DNA of 64,000 nt from Aphelocoma coerulescens. Taxonomy: Eukaryota > Chordata > Aves > Passeriformes > Corvidae. This document shows, piece by piece, positions 12,621 to 25,438 of this stretch. Below the pieces are notes generated by a model. It worked only from the letters and a program-made list of their open reading frames with translations, ran no database searches and was not told the origin of the DNA. The position numbers and the translations under genes were made by a program. Within the stretch, counting starts at the first letter, position 1. Each line of letters opens with the position of its first letter. The stretch covers positions 25,642,501 to 25,706,500 of the forward strand of contig NC_091020.1 of the NCBI RefSeq assembly GCF_041296385.1. The letters run 5' to 3'.

Positions 12621-15577
12621 GTGAGTACTTCCATGTGCCACATTCCTTGGGTGAAAATCTGACCTCACTGAAAGTCGCTTCAGCTTCAGTGGGGGGCCTA
12701 AGAACAGATGAAAACCCGCACACATGTGCAGCTCCTGCTCTTCCAAAGGCTTGGGCTTCTAGACACTCTACTAACTTAAGTAGACTTTACTGAATTAAGG
12801 GAAAGGGAAGGGGTTTTTTATTTAGCACAAGGGTATTTGCAGTCCTCAGAGTTACAGGCAAAAGTTTGGAAATGCCTACTGGGCTTTCTGAAAGGGTCAG
12901 AGACCAAGCAGCATATGAAACAAAGTCTGAGTGTGTATTTTCTATACATGTCTCATTCCAAGAGGTTGGGATTAAACTACTAAATTTGGAGTCACTTATT
13001 CAGAACTTCAGAGTTTACAGTTCTAATTTAATGAAGTAAAAGCATTATGCTGAGCATGCTTCCCGAGATATGAATGTACTGAGTGCTAATGTGCTGCTTT
13101 TCACATTTCATGTGTTTGACATGTATCCTTGACATTTCTGTCCTGTTTGGTAATCAATGCAATTTCTCTCTAGTTGACACGTGGGCAAACTCAAATATAG
13201 AGCTCTCAGTTAACTTCTCAAAGCCACAGGAGAGAGCAGAGAATGTGGAATGCAGGATGAGGCCAAAAAGAGCCCAGTTCTTTGATCTACTCTCAGACTA
13301 CTAGATTTTCTGTAATTAGATGTACCCCGTCAATTTTGCCCCTTATGGAGAACATAGCCATGCCTGCCTTCCCTCTTTATCTGTCAGAATGTCTTACATC
13401 CTTTTACTTGAGCTTTTCTGCTGAAAGGAAGCACATTTGAAATTTCCAAAACTCAAGAACTTTTTTCTCCCTTTTAATTTCCAGCTCCCTGTGTGAAGGA
13501 ATAAATGTTCCTTGAAGCTTTTATTATGCTCATAATTCCCTCAAAGTCAATCATGGCTGCACTTAACAACCTGTTATTAGAGCATTAACTGTTTTTCCTT
13601 CACCTTGGGCCATTAGCTGACAAAAGTGATGGTTAACTGGTAATAACAACCAGATTTGTATGGATTATCTGATTTTTCTCAAAGGAACTACTTTTTCATG
13701 GTGATGATTTTAAAGCAGAATGCAACAAGGGACAGTTCCTTGGCCTGGTTTTTCTGCTTCACTCTTTTCTTCATCAACCTTTCAGATCTCTCCTTTGAGT
13801 TTTACAGCATTCTTAGGTGGCCAATTTATTATCATTATCTCTAGGGAAATATTTTGCAAGCACCTACACTCATGCAAATGCTGAAATAAGGTGACACCTC
13901 AGTACTAAACTTTTGATATATTTGGATGTAGTGGTCAATATAGGAGGTTTGACCTTGAAGCTCAAATGAACAGACAAAAATGCCTGCGAGTCATTCTTAC
14001 TATACAATCTGTCTGGTACTGGGATCCTGTGCTAAAAAGAAAAGAGAGAAAAAGGCTTCTTGGCCTCAAGCAACATTAATTTTCTACCCTGCAGCTTTAT
14101 TAGCAGCCAGTCAACTTTTCAGCTTTCTGGAATCTGCTGTCAAGCTGCTTATCTTGATATTTAAAGGAAGCAGAAATATTATTTACTTTCCTCTTACATG
14201 CACTGTCACAAAATATTTGGGGGAGCCTGCTATTCCTGCAAACCCAGAGTATTTCCTGTGGTCAGAGTTCAGTTGTGACTCGCTGGTAGAGACCTCTTGG
14301 GAAAAGGGGGGGGAGAAAAAGATCAAGTTTTAAGGAGCCAAAAGCACGAATAGGGTCCTTTTGTGCTTGGAGCTCTGTGTTGCAGTGGTAAAAGAACAGC
14401 TCTTGCTCTCCACAATCTTTGTAATCCAAGTAGATGGAGAACTGATTCATGTCTCCATTTCGAGCTTGAAGAGCTGAGAGGTAACACAAGAGGATTGTCC
14501 CAGTTTAAATCACCAAATTTCCTCCTTCTCAGAATGAATGTCTTATAAAAAAAAAAAGAATCTGACTTTTCTTATTTTGTCCTTTCCATCTCACAGGGAT
14601 AGTCTGTCAGTTTGCTGTGTTTTAAAGGTACAACCCTTTAAGAAAGTAACACTGTCTGATGGGCAGCAGTTATCAGCTGAAATTCAGTAGCAGCCAAAAC
14701 AAAAGATTAAACAAGAAGAAAAACAATGGAGATAGTAAAGCTTTAAACAAGCTACCAAACAAAACCTCAGTATTTTTTACACTGTTTTTTCTAGAGAGGA
14801 GCTGCCTTCTGAATTCAGGGCTTCACACCCTGGGTTTATTCTGGGCATTTGCATTCATTAGATACAAGTTTGCATTGGTAGTTTGTTATTTTTTAAGTCT
14901 TTCAGAATCAAGTGCTTCTGATAGTTACATGCTTTGTTATGCCAATGGACGCATCGTTCAAGTGGTTCCTGATGTTTTACTAGGGGTAACTGACTCCCCA
15001 AAGGCCTCTCAAGGTCAGGTCTAAGTCAAAAAGTTACCAAGGATTTCCAAAATCATGAGTCTTTATTTTGGAGACCTTCTGAAAAACTGTTGGGGGTATT
15101 TAATCAAGTATAAATGCCTCTTATATAACCATATTTAAGCCATCTTGGCTAAAATGATCTTCCCACAAATCTTAGTAGCTCTGGTTATATTTTCAAGAAA
15201 AAACCTTCTTTCTCTCTTGTGTCCTATCCCTTTCTTGTGTCCTATCCCTGTGGATTTCTATAGCAGTTTCCCTATATAATGCAAAGCTGGTTCATTGTTC
15301 TTCTTCAAAATGCATTTAAAAAATTCTTCTGAACACAGTACTGACCCTCTGAAAATTAGCACTGTGGAAAATGTGCATAAGAGGGGAAAAAAATATGTGT
15401 TTTTAAATCTGATTATCTTTTTCTGTTGTTCATTGACTGCTGAAATTCTCTTTTATTTCTAAACTAGACTCTCACTGCTGACATAAGACTTTTATTTAAA
15501 GGAAAGATCCTTGATGTTCACAACTGTGCAGGGAGGATTTAACTCAAAACCTTTAATAATGAACTCTCTTCCCACAG
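12621..15577 (+). other. SORCS3: SORCS3 intron E-F
   Basis: A 3.0-kb intron, AT-rich. It contains a short tandem duplication at 15216-15250 and no recognisable mobile element. Confidence 0.8.
15216..15250 (+). repeat. Two-copy tandem duplication, 18-base period
   Basis: CTTGTGTCCTATCCC occurs at 15216 and again at 15234. It is a simple local duplication in an intron. Confidence 0.8.
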
Positions 15578-15711
15578 GTCCAGTTGAGCACGTCCATCTG
15601 AGTGTCCCCTTTGTTGCCATCAGAAATAAGGATGTCAACATTACTGCAGTGGTTTGGCCCAGCCAGGCAGGCACACTTACCTACTTCTGGTGGTTTGGCA
15701 ACAGCACCAAG
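15578..15711 (+). CDS. SORCS3: SORCS3 coding exon F (residues 242-286, second PKD-like domain)
   Basis: The acceptor ends CCACAG at 15577. Two bases complete C242, then PVEHVHLSVPFVAIRNK and onward to FWWFGNSTK. NIT and NST are sequons. The WWFGNST stretch takes the place of the WDFGDG signature of a canonical PKD fold. The donor GTACAG is weak, with mismatches at +4, +5 and +6. Exons F and G together are 258 bases, but joining E directly to the following exon H would create TAG at the junction. Confidence 0.94.
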
Positions 15712-15994
15712 GTACAGGCTCATGTTTTCTTCCTAAGCTTTTCACAAGAGACAGGGAACTCTCTCAGCCCTAATAAAAAGTTTTTGCCTTTGCCTGTTTT
15801 GTGTTTTAGTTTGTTCCTTGTCTGAAAAGGGTTGTTATTATCTGAACTTCAACCTTTGTGAATTTATTTCCTTCAGTCTTGTGTTGTTCTTAGGAGTCAT
15901 TACTTTCTACATCTGGTTGTTATCAGCCCTGAGATTTGAAGACCACTGTTATTACCAGCGTTCACTTGCAACTTAACTGAACTATGTATGGACT

Positions 15995-16130
15995 AATGCT
16001 GGCTTTCAACACAATGTTTAAAAACTGCTGGTGTTCAAATAACCAAGGGGGTTTCCATTATGTACCAGTGTGCAGTACATAATGCTGGATTCCAGCACAG
16101 TACTTTAAAGCTCTTGGTGTTCAAATAAAC
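15995..16130 (+). repeat. Imperfect direct duplication, 86-base period
   Basis: A unit starting AATGCTGG at 15995-16044 recurs at 16081-16130, sharing the central GGTGTTCAAATAA motif with scattered substitutions and no matching third copy. It is an old local duplication. Confidence 0.7.
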
Positions 16131-16705
16131 AGTTACATCTAGAATTTCAAGCTGAAGAGTCTGGCTATGTTGGAGAGGGAGATGAGACTTCTTTGTAGTG
16201 AATTTTCAAATGATGTGTATTGTAACTATGTACTATAAAGAGCTTCTTTATCAATAGTTAAAGTAAGTGAAACTACAAGTTAACATCATGCTTTCAAATG
16301 GAGAGAGCAGGATTGCTTATTAGCTGCAGTTTTTATTGTGGGCTTTAGGAGTGAGACAGGCACTGTTCTCCATTCTTATAGTTGTGAAATGCGCAGCTGT
16401 TAATTTTGCAATGTAGTTTCTGCTGTTATTTACAAAAGCAATTTAAGTTATGTCATTGTCTACATTTGCAATTGAAGGTGTGCACTGAGGTGAGATTGCA
16501 GCAGAAAGAAACGGGGATTTTACATGAAATGTGGAACTTGAGATAAAAAATAGGCACACAAATATTTTGTTTTCTCTTTGACAAAGCTGCTTAGTTTTAA
16601 CCTCTTACCTTAGCTACCAACAATATCAGGAGAGGGAAAATAAAAACAGTAAGTGCCGCTTCTACTGTGATTTTACATCCAGTCAGGAAGCTCCCTGTAA
16701 GAAGG

Positions 16706-16752
16706 TGTTTTGTTTTTTGTTTTTTGGTTTTTTTTTGGTTTTTTTTTTTTTG
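16706..16752 (+). repeat. T-rich low-complexity run with interspersed G
   Basis: Runs of T broken by single or paired G. It may be an eroded A-tail on the opposite strand, but no element body is visible beside it. Confidence 0.6.
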
Positions 16753-18799
16753 TGGAAGCATAATTGAGGCACCAGAAGAGCTCAGGAGCAAAAAATATTT
16801 ACTGTAACTTGGCAAGTTGCTGTGCCCCAGCTGAAGTATGGCAACCACCCACATATGCACATCCATTGCAAGTACCTGGTAATTCCACATAGTTGATACT
16901 GCATTGAAATATAGGGATGCAAAACCACGTTACAGTTCAGATATTTTTGTCTCAGTGCTCATGCACAGAGAACCATTAACGTACATCTGAGACAATTTAG
17001 GTACTGGTAACTTGATCATCTGCTTAAGCCCTCCAGTGTAGAGTTTTCCTGCCATTGTTTTTTTCCTTACCATAGAAGTTGATTGTGAATAGGGCTTTAA
17101 AAAGATTTTTTGAAATAGAAAGTAACCTAAAAAAGGTACAGCAGCAGTGGTGTTTGCTGAAGATGTCCATGCAGTTTGCAAGTGCTTGCTTCTGGATTGG
17201 AAATATGATCTGTTTCATCTTCTAGCTTAAATTTCAGACCCATAGGCAGCAGAGTACAAGCAGATATGGATGTGTTTGGGATGGATACTTTGGACATAGC
17301 TGCACATGGAGCAGCTGATCCTTTGACACCTTGGCATGATTGTACACATTGCTGAAATAGTAAACATGGTGCCACTTACCTGTGTCGGAATCTCAGACCC
17401 AGAGCACTTTTCAGTCTTTGCAAAGCATTATCTCCAGCTACCTCATGGATTGTACTTTAACTCTGACAGAAGTATGGCAAAGGATATAGACATAAGTGTA
17501 TGAGCCACCTTTTTTCAGAACAGCAGTCTGTATCACATGAAAATTCCTCCTGGGATGTTTAATGTATATGTCAGATCCTTCTCTGTGCCCACTCATGAGT
17601 AAACTATGGTGTTCTGAGGAGAGGTGGAAGATGGGGACAATGAATTAAAGGATGACGTGTGTAATATTGTGACTGGTATTATTAGATGATGTATTTTAGT
17701 TCCATGCTGAGGGATTGCAACTTCTTTTCCCATTCAGCCTGTAGCCATCCCAGGCAGAACCAGATGTGTCTTGTGTCACTGTGCAGTCTCACTCTCTGTG
17801 CTGCTGCACAGGACAATGTTGTCTTAGACTCAAATGTCCTGGCTGAGACTCCTCTACTGGTCTCCCCACCCTGCTGAAACTCCTGTACTGATTTTCTACT
17901 GTACTGATTTTTGCAGTATGCCCAAAGGCCAATTTGCCTGGATTAACACGGGTCCAGTTTAATAAATGTATCCAGCTGTCTAATAGGTTTGAGCAAATGA
18001 ACCTTAAACTACTTGATTTAATTTAGAGTTAGTTTCCAGGTCTTGGTTCTTGAATTAAAATTAAAGAGTTGGCTGAATGTTAAAACTCCATGATGGAGGT
18101 GAAATCATCCATGATAATGGAATGTCCAGCATACACGCATACAAAAAGAAAAAATTGTAATTTTAAAGGCCAGATTGCATCCTCTTATCTGCCTTTGCAC
18201 AGAACCACAACCTGTAACCCCCAGGAGGATTGCTGATATCACTATAGTTTGATATGGGCCTATTCAGCTTCTCCAGGGTCTGTGTATCTCAGTAAATGTT
18301 TCCTAGGCCTCCAGGGCTGGCACAAGCTGGCGCCCTTGGACTGTGTGTGCCATGGGATAAGACTTTTTGGGTTTTACTGCTTTTTCAGTTCGTGGATGAG
18401 GGGGTCAAAGGAAGGTAGTATTCTAGAGAGAGAGAGAATATGTTTGCCAGTCTGGCCTGTGCCAGTGGAAATTTTGATTTGGCTCTGAAAATGGCATATG
18501 TGACCACTGTTGTGAATTGCAGTCAGGTTGGCAGCCTGGACGGTGAAAGTTTCACCAGCTGGAAGGTGAAAGTTTAGAAGTTTCCCTTTGAAAACAAACT
18601 GGTAGTGTATTAAAGGGACAGCAGCAATGGTACAATGTTTTTATCTGTTCTCTTAGACCTCTGTGTGCTTTTGCAATGGAGATCAGTATCACTATTCCCA
18701 TTTTTGTAGTTTCTCTAAATGAAGAGTTTTTTTCTGTAGACCAGCTGTCAGATCAGTGGCACTGTGCGGGCTGGACCTTTGATTTTCAATTGTGATGGG

Positions 18800-19290
18800 T
18801 CGACCCTGTCTGGACACCAGATGCCTACTAAAGCCACTCTATCACTCCCCTCCTCACATGGGCAGGATACATAAAATATAACAAAATCAGGACACAATAA
18901 TGACAGACAGATACCACTGATTACTTTTAAAAAACAAAACAGCCTTGACTTTGTGAAATTAGTGTAATTTATTATCATTCAAATCAGAGCAGGATAATGA
19001 GAAATAAAACTAAATCTTAAAACACTTTCCTGCATCTCTCCCTTTTTCCCAGGCTCAACTCCACTCCTGAATTCTCTGCCTCCTCCTGCCCCAGCAGTGC
19101 AAGGAGACAGGGAATGGGGGCTGTGATCAGTTCATCCCATGTTGTCTCTTCCAATCCTTCCCCCTCAGGGGGAGGACTCCTCTTTGCCTGCTTGTGGGAG
19201 TCCCTCCCATGGGAGACAGTTTTCCACTAATTTCTTTAATTTAGGCCCTTCCCATGGGCTGCTCCAGCATGGATCCCTTCCACAGCCACA
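18800..19290 (-). mobile_element. Truncated LTR-type dispersed avian repeat
   Basis: The segment from GGGTCGACCCTGTCTGGACA through an AT-rich AATTTATTATCATTCAAATC block to the GGGCTGCTCCAGCATGG region resembles, from memory, an abundant avian ERV LTR. It lacks a matching target duplication that I can find, and the far end appears truncated near 19290. Orientation is assigned from an AATAAA on the minus strand and is tentative. Confidence 0.55.
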
Positions 19291-19840
19291 TTGAGTCAGT
19301 ATTGTCAGCAGGAATTATGTCTTGCTTTCAGCCTGGTTAGCATAGTTTGCCAGCTTGTGCTTGCAGCTTGCTTACAGACTCACAGCATGGACAGGGCAAT
19401 GCTGGATGTCCTCACTTTGAACTGAGCATTGTTGCTCTCTGAGAGATAAATGGATTTGTGCTCATAAAAGCAAAGGCTGGCCCTGACTCTGAACAGTATG
19501 GATTGTTTGAAGAAGCATCTGCATCTTTGGTTTATTTTCAGTTTGAGGTTGGGTTTTTTTCAGCAAATACAGCAGCTGAGCTGGGTGTGGGTGTACAACA
19601 CTGCATTCTACTGCACTAATTCTGCAGTTGCTGGCTGTGGTCTGCTGAGGAGTCCATACACTAATGGGTTGCAGTGGAAGAATATTTTAGGAAACATTTA
19701 CTGAAGTGAGAGAAACCTCTGCCCGTGGGACACTTCTCACAGGATGGTGTTTGGGCCACCTTTAGTCCCTAGCAGGACATGCAAACTTGTAGCAGCACAC
19801 CTGTGTCAAGGAGCAAGGACGTTGTTGCTTGGTGGATTAG

Positions 19841-20664
19841 TGTTATGATCCAGTTTTAAGGTTCTTAGAAATGCCTCTGCCCGAATTAAGGTGCAAACAA
19901 GACCATATGCCAGTGACAATAGTAAGGATTTTATTTGATGGTAAATATGAGAGAGAGAGAGAGAGAAAAAGAAGTAGAAAATAGGTGGGGGGAACACAAA
20001 GAGTGACAGGGACAGAATAAGGAAAATATCACCACTTTGTGGATCCCAATGATGTTCGTTGATCCTCTCCAGCTGGTGTTCTTGGGGGTGAAGGTCCCCC
20101 CAGAAGGCACAAAGTCCCACGGGTGTACATGCTCAGGCTGGGTGGGCACATCTGGCCATGTCCCCCTGGGGGGGGAAGGGGGGGGGGTCAGTCTCTCACA
20201 GCAGACTCTGGGTCTGTTGCACCACATGCAGTCCTGTGGGGCCAAGCCTCTCATGTGAAAGTCCCATGGATGTGGCCTGTGGGGTTGGGGGTTGGGCCAG
20301 TTTATGTAATCAGAGGATGGGTGTTTGTTGCCTCTCACCAGAGGTTGCACCATGCACCCAAAACCTCCTTCTCCCCCCTCGGTTGGGGGGAGTCTGTGTA
20401 AGCCTGGCTTCTGTGAGCTGTGCTCTCCTCCCTCCCCAAACTCAGCTGGGGATAGTTGCAGCTGGTGGCTTTGGCCTTTTGTGGATGCACACTTTTCCCT
20501 CAGCCTGAGGTGACTGAGCAATGTGTTACCCTTTATCTAACCAACAGTTCGACTTTCAGTTCAAAGTCCCACTCTTCAGGGAGGCTTCTTCACTTGTAGC
20601 TTCTTTATAATGAGGAAAACATTATATCAATGTTTGAGGCATGAACTATTTTCAGTCTCTGACA
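19841..20664 (-). mobile_element. Solo LTR of an endogenous retrovirus next to exon G
   Basis: The + strand starts TGTTATGATCC and ends CTCTGACA. Exact 5-base target duplications ATTAG flank it at 19836-19840 and 20665-20669. AATAAA lies on the minus strand (complement of 19930-19935), followed by a GA/CT microsatellite at 19949-19966. There are no internal retroviral genes. Its far boundary is 78 bases from the splice acceptor of exon G. A 196-codon minus-strand open frame inside it has no retroviral signature and is a by-product of base composition. Confidence 0.88.
19949..19966 (+). repeat. (GA)n microsatellite inside the LTR
   Basis: About nine GA units followed by an A-rich stretch, close to the poly(A) signal of the minus-strand LTR. 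Confidence 0.9.
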
Positions 20665-20742
20665 ATTAGTCAGGTTCATGTTGTGATCCTGAATTAATCT
20701 CACCCCGATTTTGATGTTGTCGTTTGTGTTTGCCTCCTACAG

Positions 20743-20866
20743 CCCCTCATCACCTTGGAGAGCAGCATCTCGTACATGTTCACTGTGGAGGGGATGAACA
20801 CTGTCACTGTGCAAGTCGCTGGGGGCAACACCCTCATCCAGGACACCAAGGAGATCGCAGTTCATG
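20743..20866 (+). CDS. SORCS3: SORCS3 coding exon G (residues 287-328, second PKD-like domain)
   Basis: The acceptor ends CCTACAG at 20742; the exon encodes PLITLESSISYMFTVEG onward to DTKEIAVH and one base of E328. The frame is intact. The donor GTACCC is poor beyond the GT, and the upstream intron has a solo LTR ending only 78 bases before this exon, so inclusion may depend on a short remaining intron tail. The exon is 124 bases, so skipping it alone would shift the frame. It completes the second PKD-like domain and links to the membrane-proximal region. Confidence 0.93.
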
Positions 20867-23498
20867 GTACCCTCAGCCCTTTGCAATCACTTCTCTGGGG
20901 TGAAAGACAGACAATCATTGCTGATCCAAAATGAACTCTAGGAACTTGATAGTGCCTGGAGGAACTTCTGAAGACAAACCTCTGATGACAAAGTAGCTCA
21001 GATGTGTCATGATGACAGAATACAGAAGTTAATAGAATGGGGCAGCTAACCAAATTTGTAACCTCAGCATTAATAAGGTGGCAGGTGTCTCCTGTGTCTG
21101 TTGATCTGTCTGTACACCTAGACAGGGAACTCCCAAAAATAAAAAACACTTGAACCAGACTGCCTTCCTCCAGCTTCCCAGCTGTGGAAAGAAATAGTCA
21201 CAGACCATCATTTAGGTGATCTGAACAGAGCTGGGTGTCTCTATCAGTGACTGGATAAATCACAGGGGTCAGGAGGGGTCTGGAAAAGAGGACAGAAATG
21301 ACTTTGTTGTTGGTATCAGTGCCCATCTTTCATGTCACAGCTGGAGGTCTGAGTGTGCCCACTGGACTTCCCTGTGGGTAATGTTTGGTATGTTCTTGTC
21401 ATACCTGCATGTCATGGGCTTCAAAAAGCACCCTTTGGCAGACAACAGAGCTTACCCTGTTTGGGGCTTGATAAATCCTGGTTGAAAGGGCTCTCTCAGC
21501 AGCTTTGACCTGGACTTTTAGAATAATTTCCACCCTGGGCAAGTCTTTGTTTTCCTTATCCAGTTACTGGCATCCAGCATTTGAGGACAAGCTGTTCTTT
21601 GGACATCAAGTTGTATTGAGAAACCTGGGCTTCACATAACTTGGTCTACTTTGAAGTTCAGCACTGTGTAGTTGCACTGTGTGTATCTTATTTCAGTAAT
21701 TAAATACAAATAAATGTCCTGCTGTAGACTCAGATTTAACAACCTTCTAAATAGATATTTATTGATTGTCTGGCCATGAAACACAATAGGCTTTAATAGT
21801 TTGTTAATGTGATTTAGTAATACCCAGACTTGCTGTTATCAAATATTAGGAACCCTCTAGTTCATAATTTTGAGCACTGCAAAATGCAGTGTTTACTTCC
21901 GGGAAATTTCTATCTTTCCACTAGTTTCTGGAATTAACCTGAATCAAATATATTTAAGAGTGATAGCCATGGGTGATCTCTATCTTTAGTCCCAGTAGGT
22001 CCCACAGAGAACTCCTCACTGTTTTTAAACACCTTGGAAGAAATTTTGCCATTCTGTTTAAAAGATACAAAGCTTTGGAGTCTATGACAAAGAGAATTTG
22101 ACCCATTTGGATCCAGTCCAGATAGTCCCATGCTGTGCTGTGCTGCAGACTGACCTGGCCTAAGGAAGGAGTCCTTCCAGTCCCTCAGTCTGGTGATCAG
22201 TTCAAGTCTGAGTACATAAACAAGTGACACCTTTAGTAAACATGTCCTCTGATAAACTTGTATCCTTATCTGTGTCCTGAGTCAAGTGATTATGGGTCTA
22301 GGCCATAATCTAGGCATGGATTTCTGGTGTTACCAGTGGAGGAGATTTATTCAGGTATATTTTTAATTTGAGATTAACAGAGAAGAATTTGCTCAAAAAA
22401 TATATTGGACACGGTACTAAGGGGTCAAAAGTCAAAGATTTGATATATGTGACTCTGGGTTAAACCTTCAGAACCTGAGAGACTTTCTCTGCTCTCTTTG
22501 ATGCTTGTTTTATTTAAAAATATACTGCACCATCTAAAAAGAAAGAACAGTTCTTGCAAAAGATGCCACATAAGTGGTGTGCTGGCACATCCCTGCTTTT
22601 CTGTGGATTCCCTCATTTATACTCTGGCAAGTTTATCTTGATCTAAACCTAGTTCCTTCTTACAAATGATTAATGGTACTTACTTGAAGTGTCTGGAGAT
22701 CATTTGCTTCAAGGTGAGGCACAGCACATGTCAAAAAACAGAGTCTTCTACACTGAGAACTTCTATGTAAATGTGATTCCCATCCCAGATCTGTGCCTCC
22801 CACTGGCCCAAATCCATTATGCACAGCTGCCGTAAGGATTCCAGACTTGGTTTTTGGGGACACTACAGGGAGAGTTGGAACTGGAGAAAAATTTAAATTG
22901 TTCTGTATTTTAAGTCTAGGAAGCTTTTCCTCCTCCCAGCAATCATTCAATCAGGACAGAACTTCAAGGTGTTTCATCAATAGCCATTGCTTGATGAGCC
23001 AGTCATTAGCACCAATGGGTTCTCCTTTATTGGGGAATTAACCACCCCTGGCTTCCCTCCAGGAGGGTAAACAGAAAATATTACTTACAGCAATTGTTTG
23101 CTCTGCAGTTGTACAGACAGGCCTTCCAAATTTCAGCCAGATGCTGCCTTATTTGCTGGTCGACATACTTGTGAGCAGAATCTGAAGAAGTTGAGTGGCA
23201 GAATTACAAAGCCCAGAGGCATCATGAAGGCATCCTCTCACCTCTCTCATTCTCGCTTCTGTTTCTCTGGGGAAAGCCAGAAGTTGGCATTAGGTCAAAC
23301 TGCCCTTTATGAGTGCATTATAAGCATTCTTTCCTTGCAAGCTTTCTGTCCTGCTTAGTGTTAGCCAGCCTTTTTCTTCCTTCAGCCTTGTCTCTCTTGC
23401 TTTAAGATAGTTATGGTCCTCCTGTTGTCTTCTGCACCCTTGTCTGTACCCTAAACACTGCCCATTTAATCTTCTCACAAATACTTTTTCTATTCCAG
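20867..23498 (+). other. SORCS3: SORCS3 intron G-H
   Basis: A 2.6-kb intron starting with a poor donor GTACCC. No mobile element or RNA gene recognised. Confidence 0.8.
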
Positions 23499-23611
23499 AG
23501 TATTTCCAATCTCAGCTCCTGTCATTTTCTCCCAACTTGGACTACCATAACCCTGACATCCCTGAATGGAGACAAGACGTTGGCAAAGTCATCAAGAGAG
23601 CACTAGCAGAG
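23499..23611 (+). CDS. SORCS3: SORCS3 coding exon H (residues 328-365, SorCS membrane-proximal domain)
   Basis: The acceptor ends TTCCAG at 23498 and the donor is GTGAGC at 23612. Two bases complete E328, then YFQSQLLSFSPNLDYHNPDI and onward to KRALAE. The YFQSQLLSFSPNLD...NPDIPEWR block is a conserved SorCS motif after the PKD region. No sequon is present in this exon. Confidence 0.94.
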
Positions 23612-25438
23612 GTGAGCATCTGTTTCCTTGTCTGTACTAACATTGAGTAGGCTGTTAAAACACACACTTTTTTGTCATGTTAGCTTAAAAGAATGGGTAA
23701 GGACAGCAGTGATGAAACTATCATTAAAAATCAATAAAAAGCTTCTTAATATGCTGGATCTTTTTACAGGGCCAAACTATATTGCCGATTTTGTGGAAAC
23801 ATTACCATTACTTTTATTAATATTTCTGTGTGTTTTTCAGCTTTTAATATCCCTGAGGATTTTGCAAATTCTGGATTGTAATAGTACCATCATTATTCTT
23901 GTTTTGCCAAATTGATGTGACAGTAACTACTGTTTTCTACTCCAAATATTTAGTTAGTGTTACTGTGTGTTGTTAAACAGCTGATCCACTTCATCCCAAA
24001 AGACAGACATTGCAGTGTTCTGGATACATGAGGAAGATATTTTTATCTCTTCCTGATAGTCAGAAGTTCTACATGCAGCTAAGTGTAGCAACTGGTGAAT
24101 ATTTTAAAGCTCTACTCCCTTTCCAACTGGGGCAAAAAATGAGGATTCAGAGGGAAAATAAGCTTACCTTTAAAATATAGGATAAAGAGAGACTTCTGTA
24201 GGTGGAAGATACTGAGTCTTCCTTTGGGATTAATTAGAATATGTAAACTAGTACTCATTCTTGCAGGAAAGGGGACAGAATAATTTATGATATCAAATAG
24301 TCAGGAACTTTAGTTTTGTGTGAAATTAGGAGCTAGATTTAGACCAGCTTTTCTGCCAAAAATGTATCTTGTATCTTGTTGGGGTTTTTTTTTGCTTTAG
24401 CTACAGCTGTTCTTAGAAATGGAGGCTGATTATTTTTACTGGGAAGGTACATTCCTGCTCAGTTTTTCTCATCTGCAGCCCACTCAAAATTCGCAGTTTA
24501 TATGAGTTTCCTTTATTATTTTTCTATCCTGAGAAAATACTAAGTTTATTGCTTTAAACTGTTGTTCCCTTTTACTGTATTCAGAATCAAGCTTGCAGGA
24601 CAAAAATAATTAGCTTGTAACTGTTAATGGTTACAGAGAACAGTAGAAATCTTGTAGAAGTGCTGTCCTGTATATCCAACCAGGACTGGGCTGCCCCATT
24701 GGTACATTTCAGCTCTGGAGTGAGACGAAGGAGTTTGAGGTGGGGTTGGACCAGAGAGCTAATGGAGTTAACCTCATGTAGCAGAGCATTTCTCAAGGAG
24801 GGGAGGCTTCCTGCCCTACTGAGGGTGCACTGCTTGGATTTGGGGAGAGAGGGCAGCAGCCTCAGTGGGCAGGTCTTGCTGAAGGCAGCTGTGAGAGCCG
24901 GGTACTCTTGGTTCAGCAAACTGAGCAGCTCCTAGCACAGCCCTCCCAATCATCCCCAGGAGCAAAGTCTCCCTCTGGGGACATTGCTGTTCATGTATAG
25001 CAAATGTGGATCCCCACAACCTGATAACAGAAGGTGATTGCAGGCACTTTTCTTCATATTGTCCCTGCTAGTTGCACATTTACCAGTGGTTGCTCCGAGA
25101 CATACTCTCTGGATCTGACTTTGGGTCAGTTATTCTTTTGTAGCAAGGAGGACTATATGGAACATTCAGATCTGGAGACAAGCTAGGTTTCGACTTTGGC
25201 TTGAGATCTTTGGACCCAGGGGTGTTGTCAAGCCTACATTCACTTCCAGAAAGTAGAGTGCATCTTTAGCAGAAGCTCCGTTTGTGACCCACCAAATGGG
25301 CAGAACAGCTCATTAGGACTACAACACCTACAGTGGAACTGGAAAACAACAATTTGATGGGAGCATCATTTCTGGTAGTGAATGGAAACATAAGCAACAA
25401 AATAGCAGCTAGAGACCTCATTTTTACTTTTCTTCTAG
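23612..25438 (+). other. SORCS3: SORCS3 intron H-I
   Basis: A 1.8-kb intron of phase 0. Nothing recognised beyond AT-rich unique sequence and a G-richer stretch at about 24740-24870. Confidence 0.8.

Larger units (their letters stand above)
15712..20742 (+). other. SORCS3: SORCS3 intron F-G, repeat-rich
   Basis: At 5.0 kb this is the longest internal intron here. It contains a local duplication at 15995-16130, a T/G-rich run at 16706-16752, an LTR-type repeat fragment at about 18800-19290, and a solo LTR at 19841-20664 just before exon G. The donor is weak (GTACAG). Confidence 0.85.

Noticed and set aside
19931..20521. A 196-codon minus-strand open frame
   Set aside because: It lies entirely within the LTR 19841-20664 and is proline/histidine-rich low-complexity sequence without retroviral motifs.
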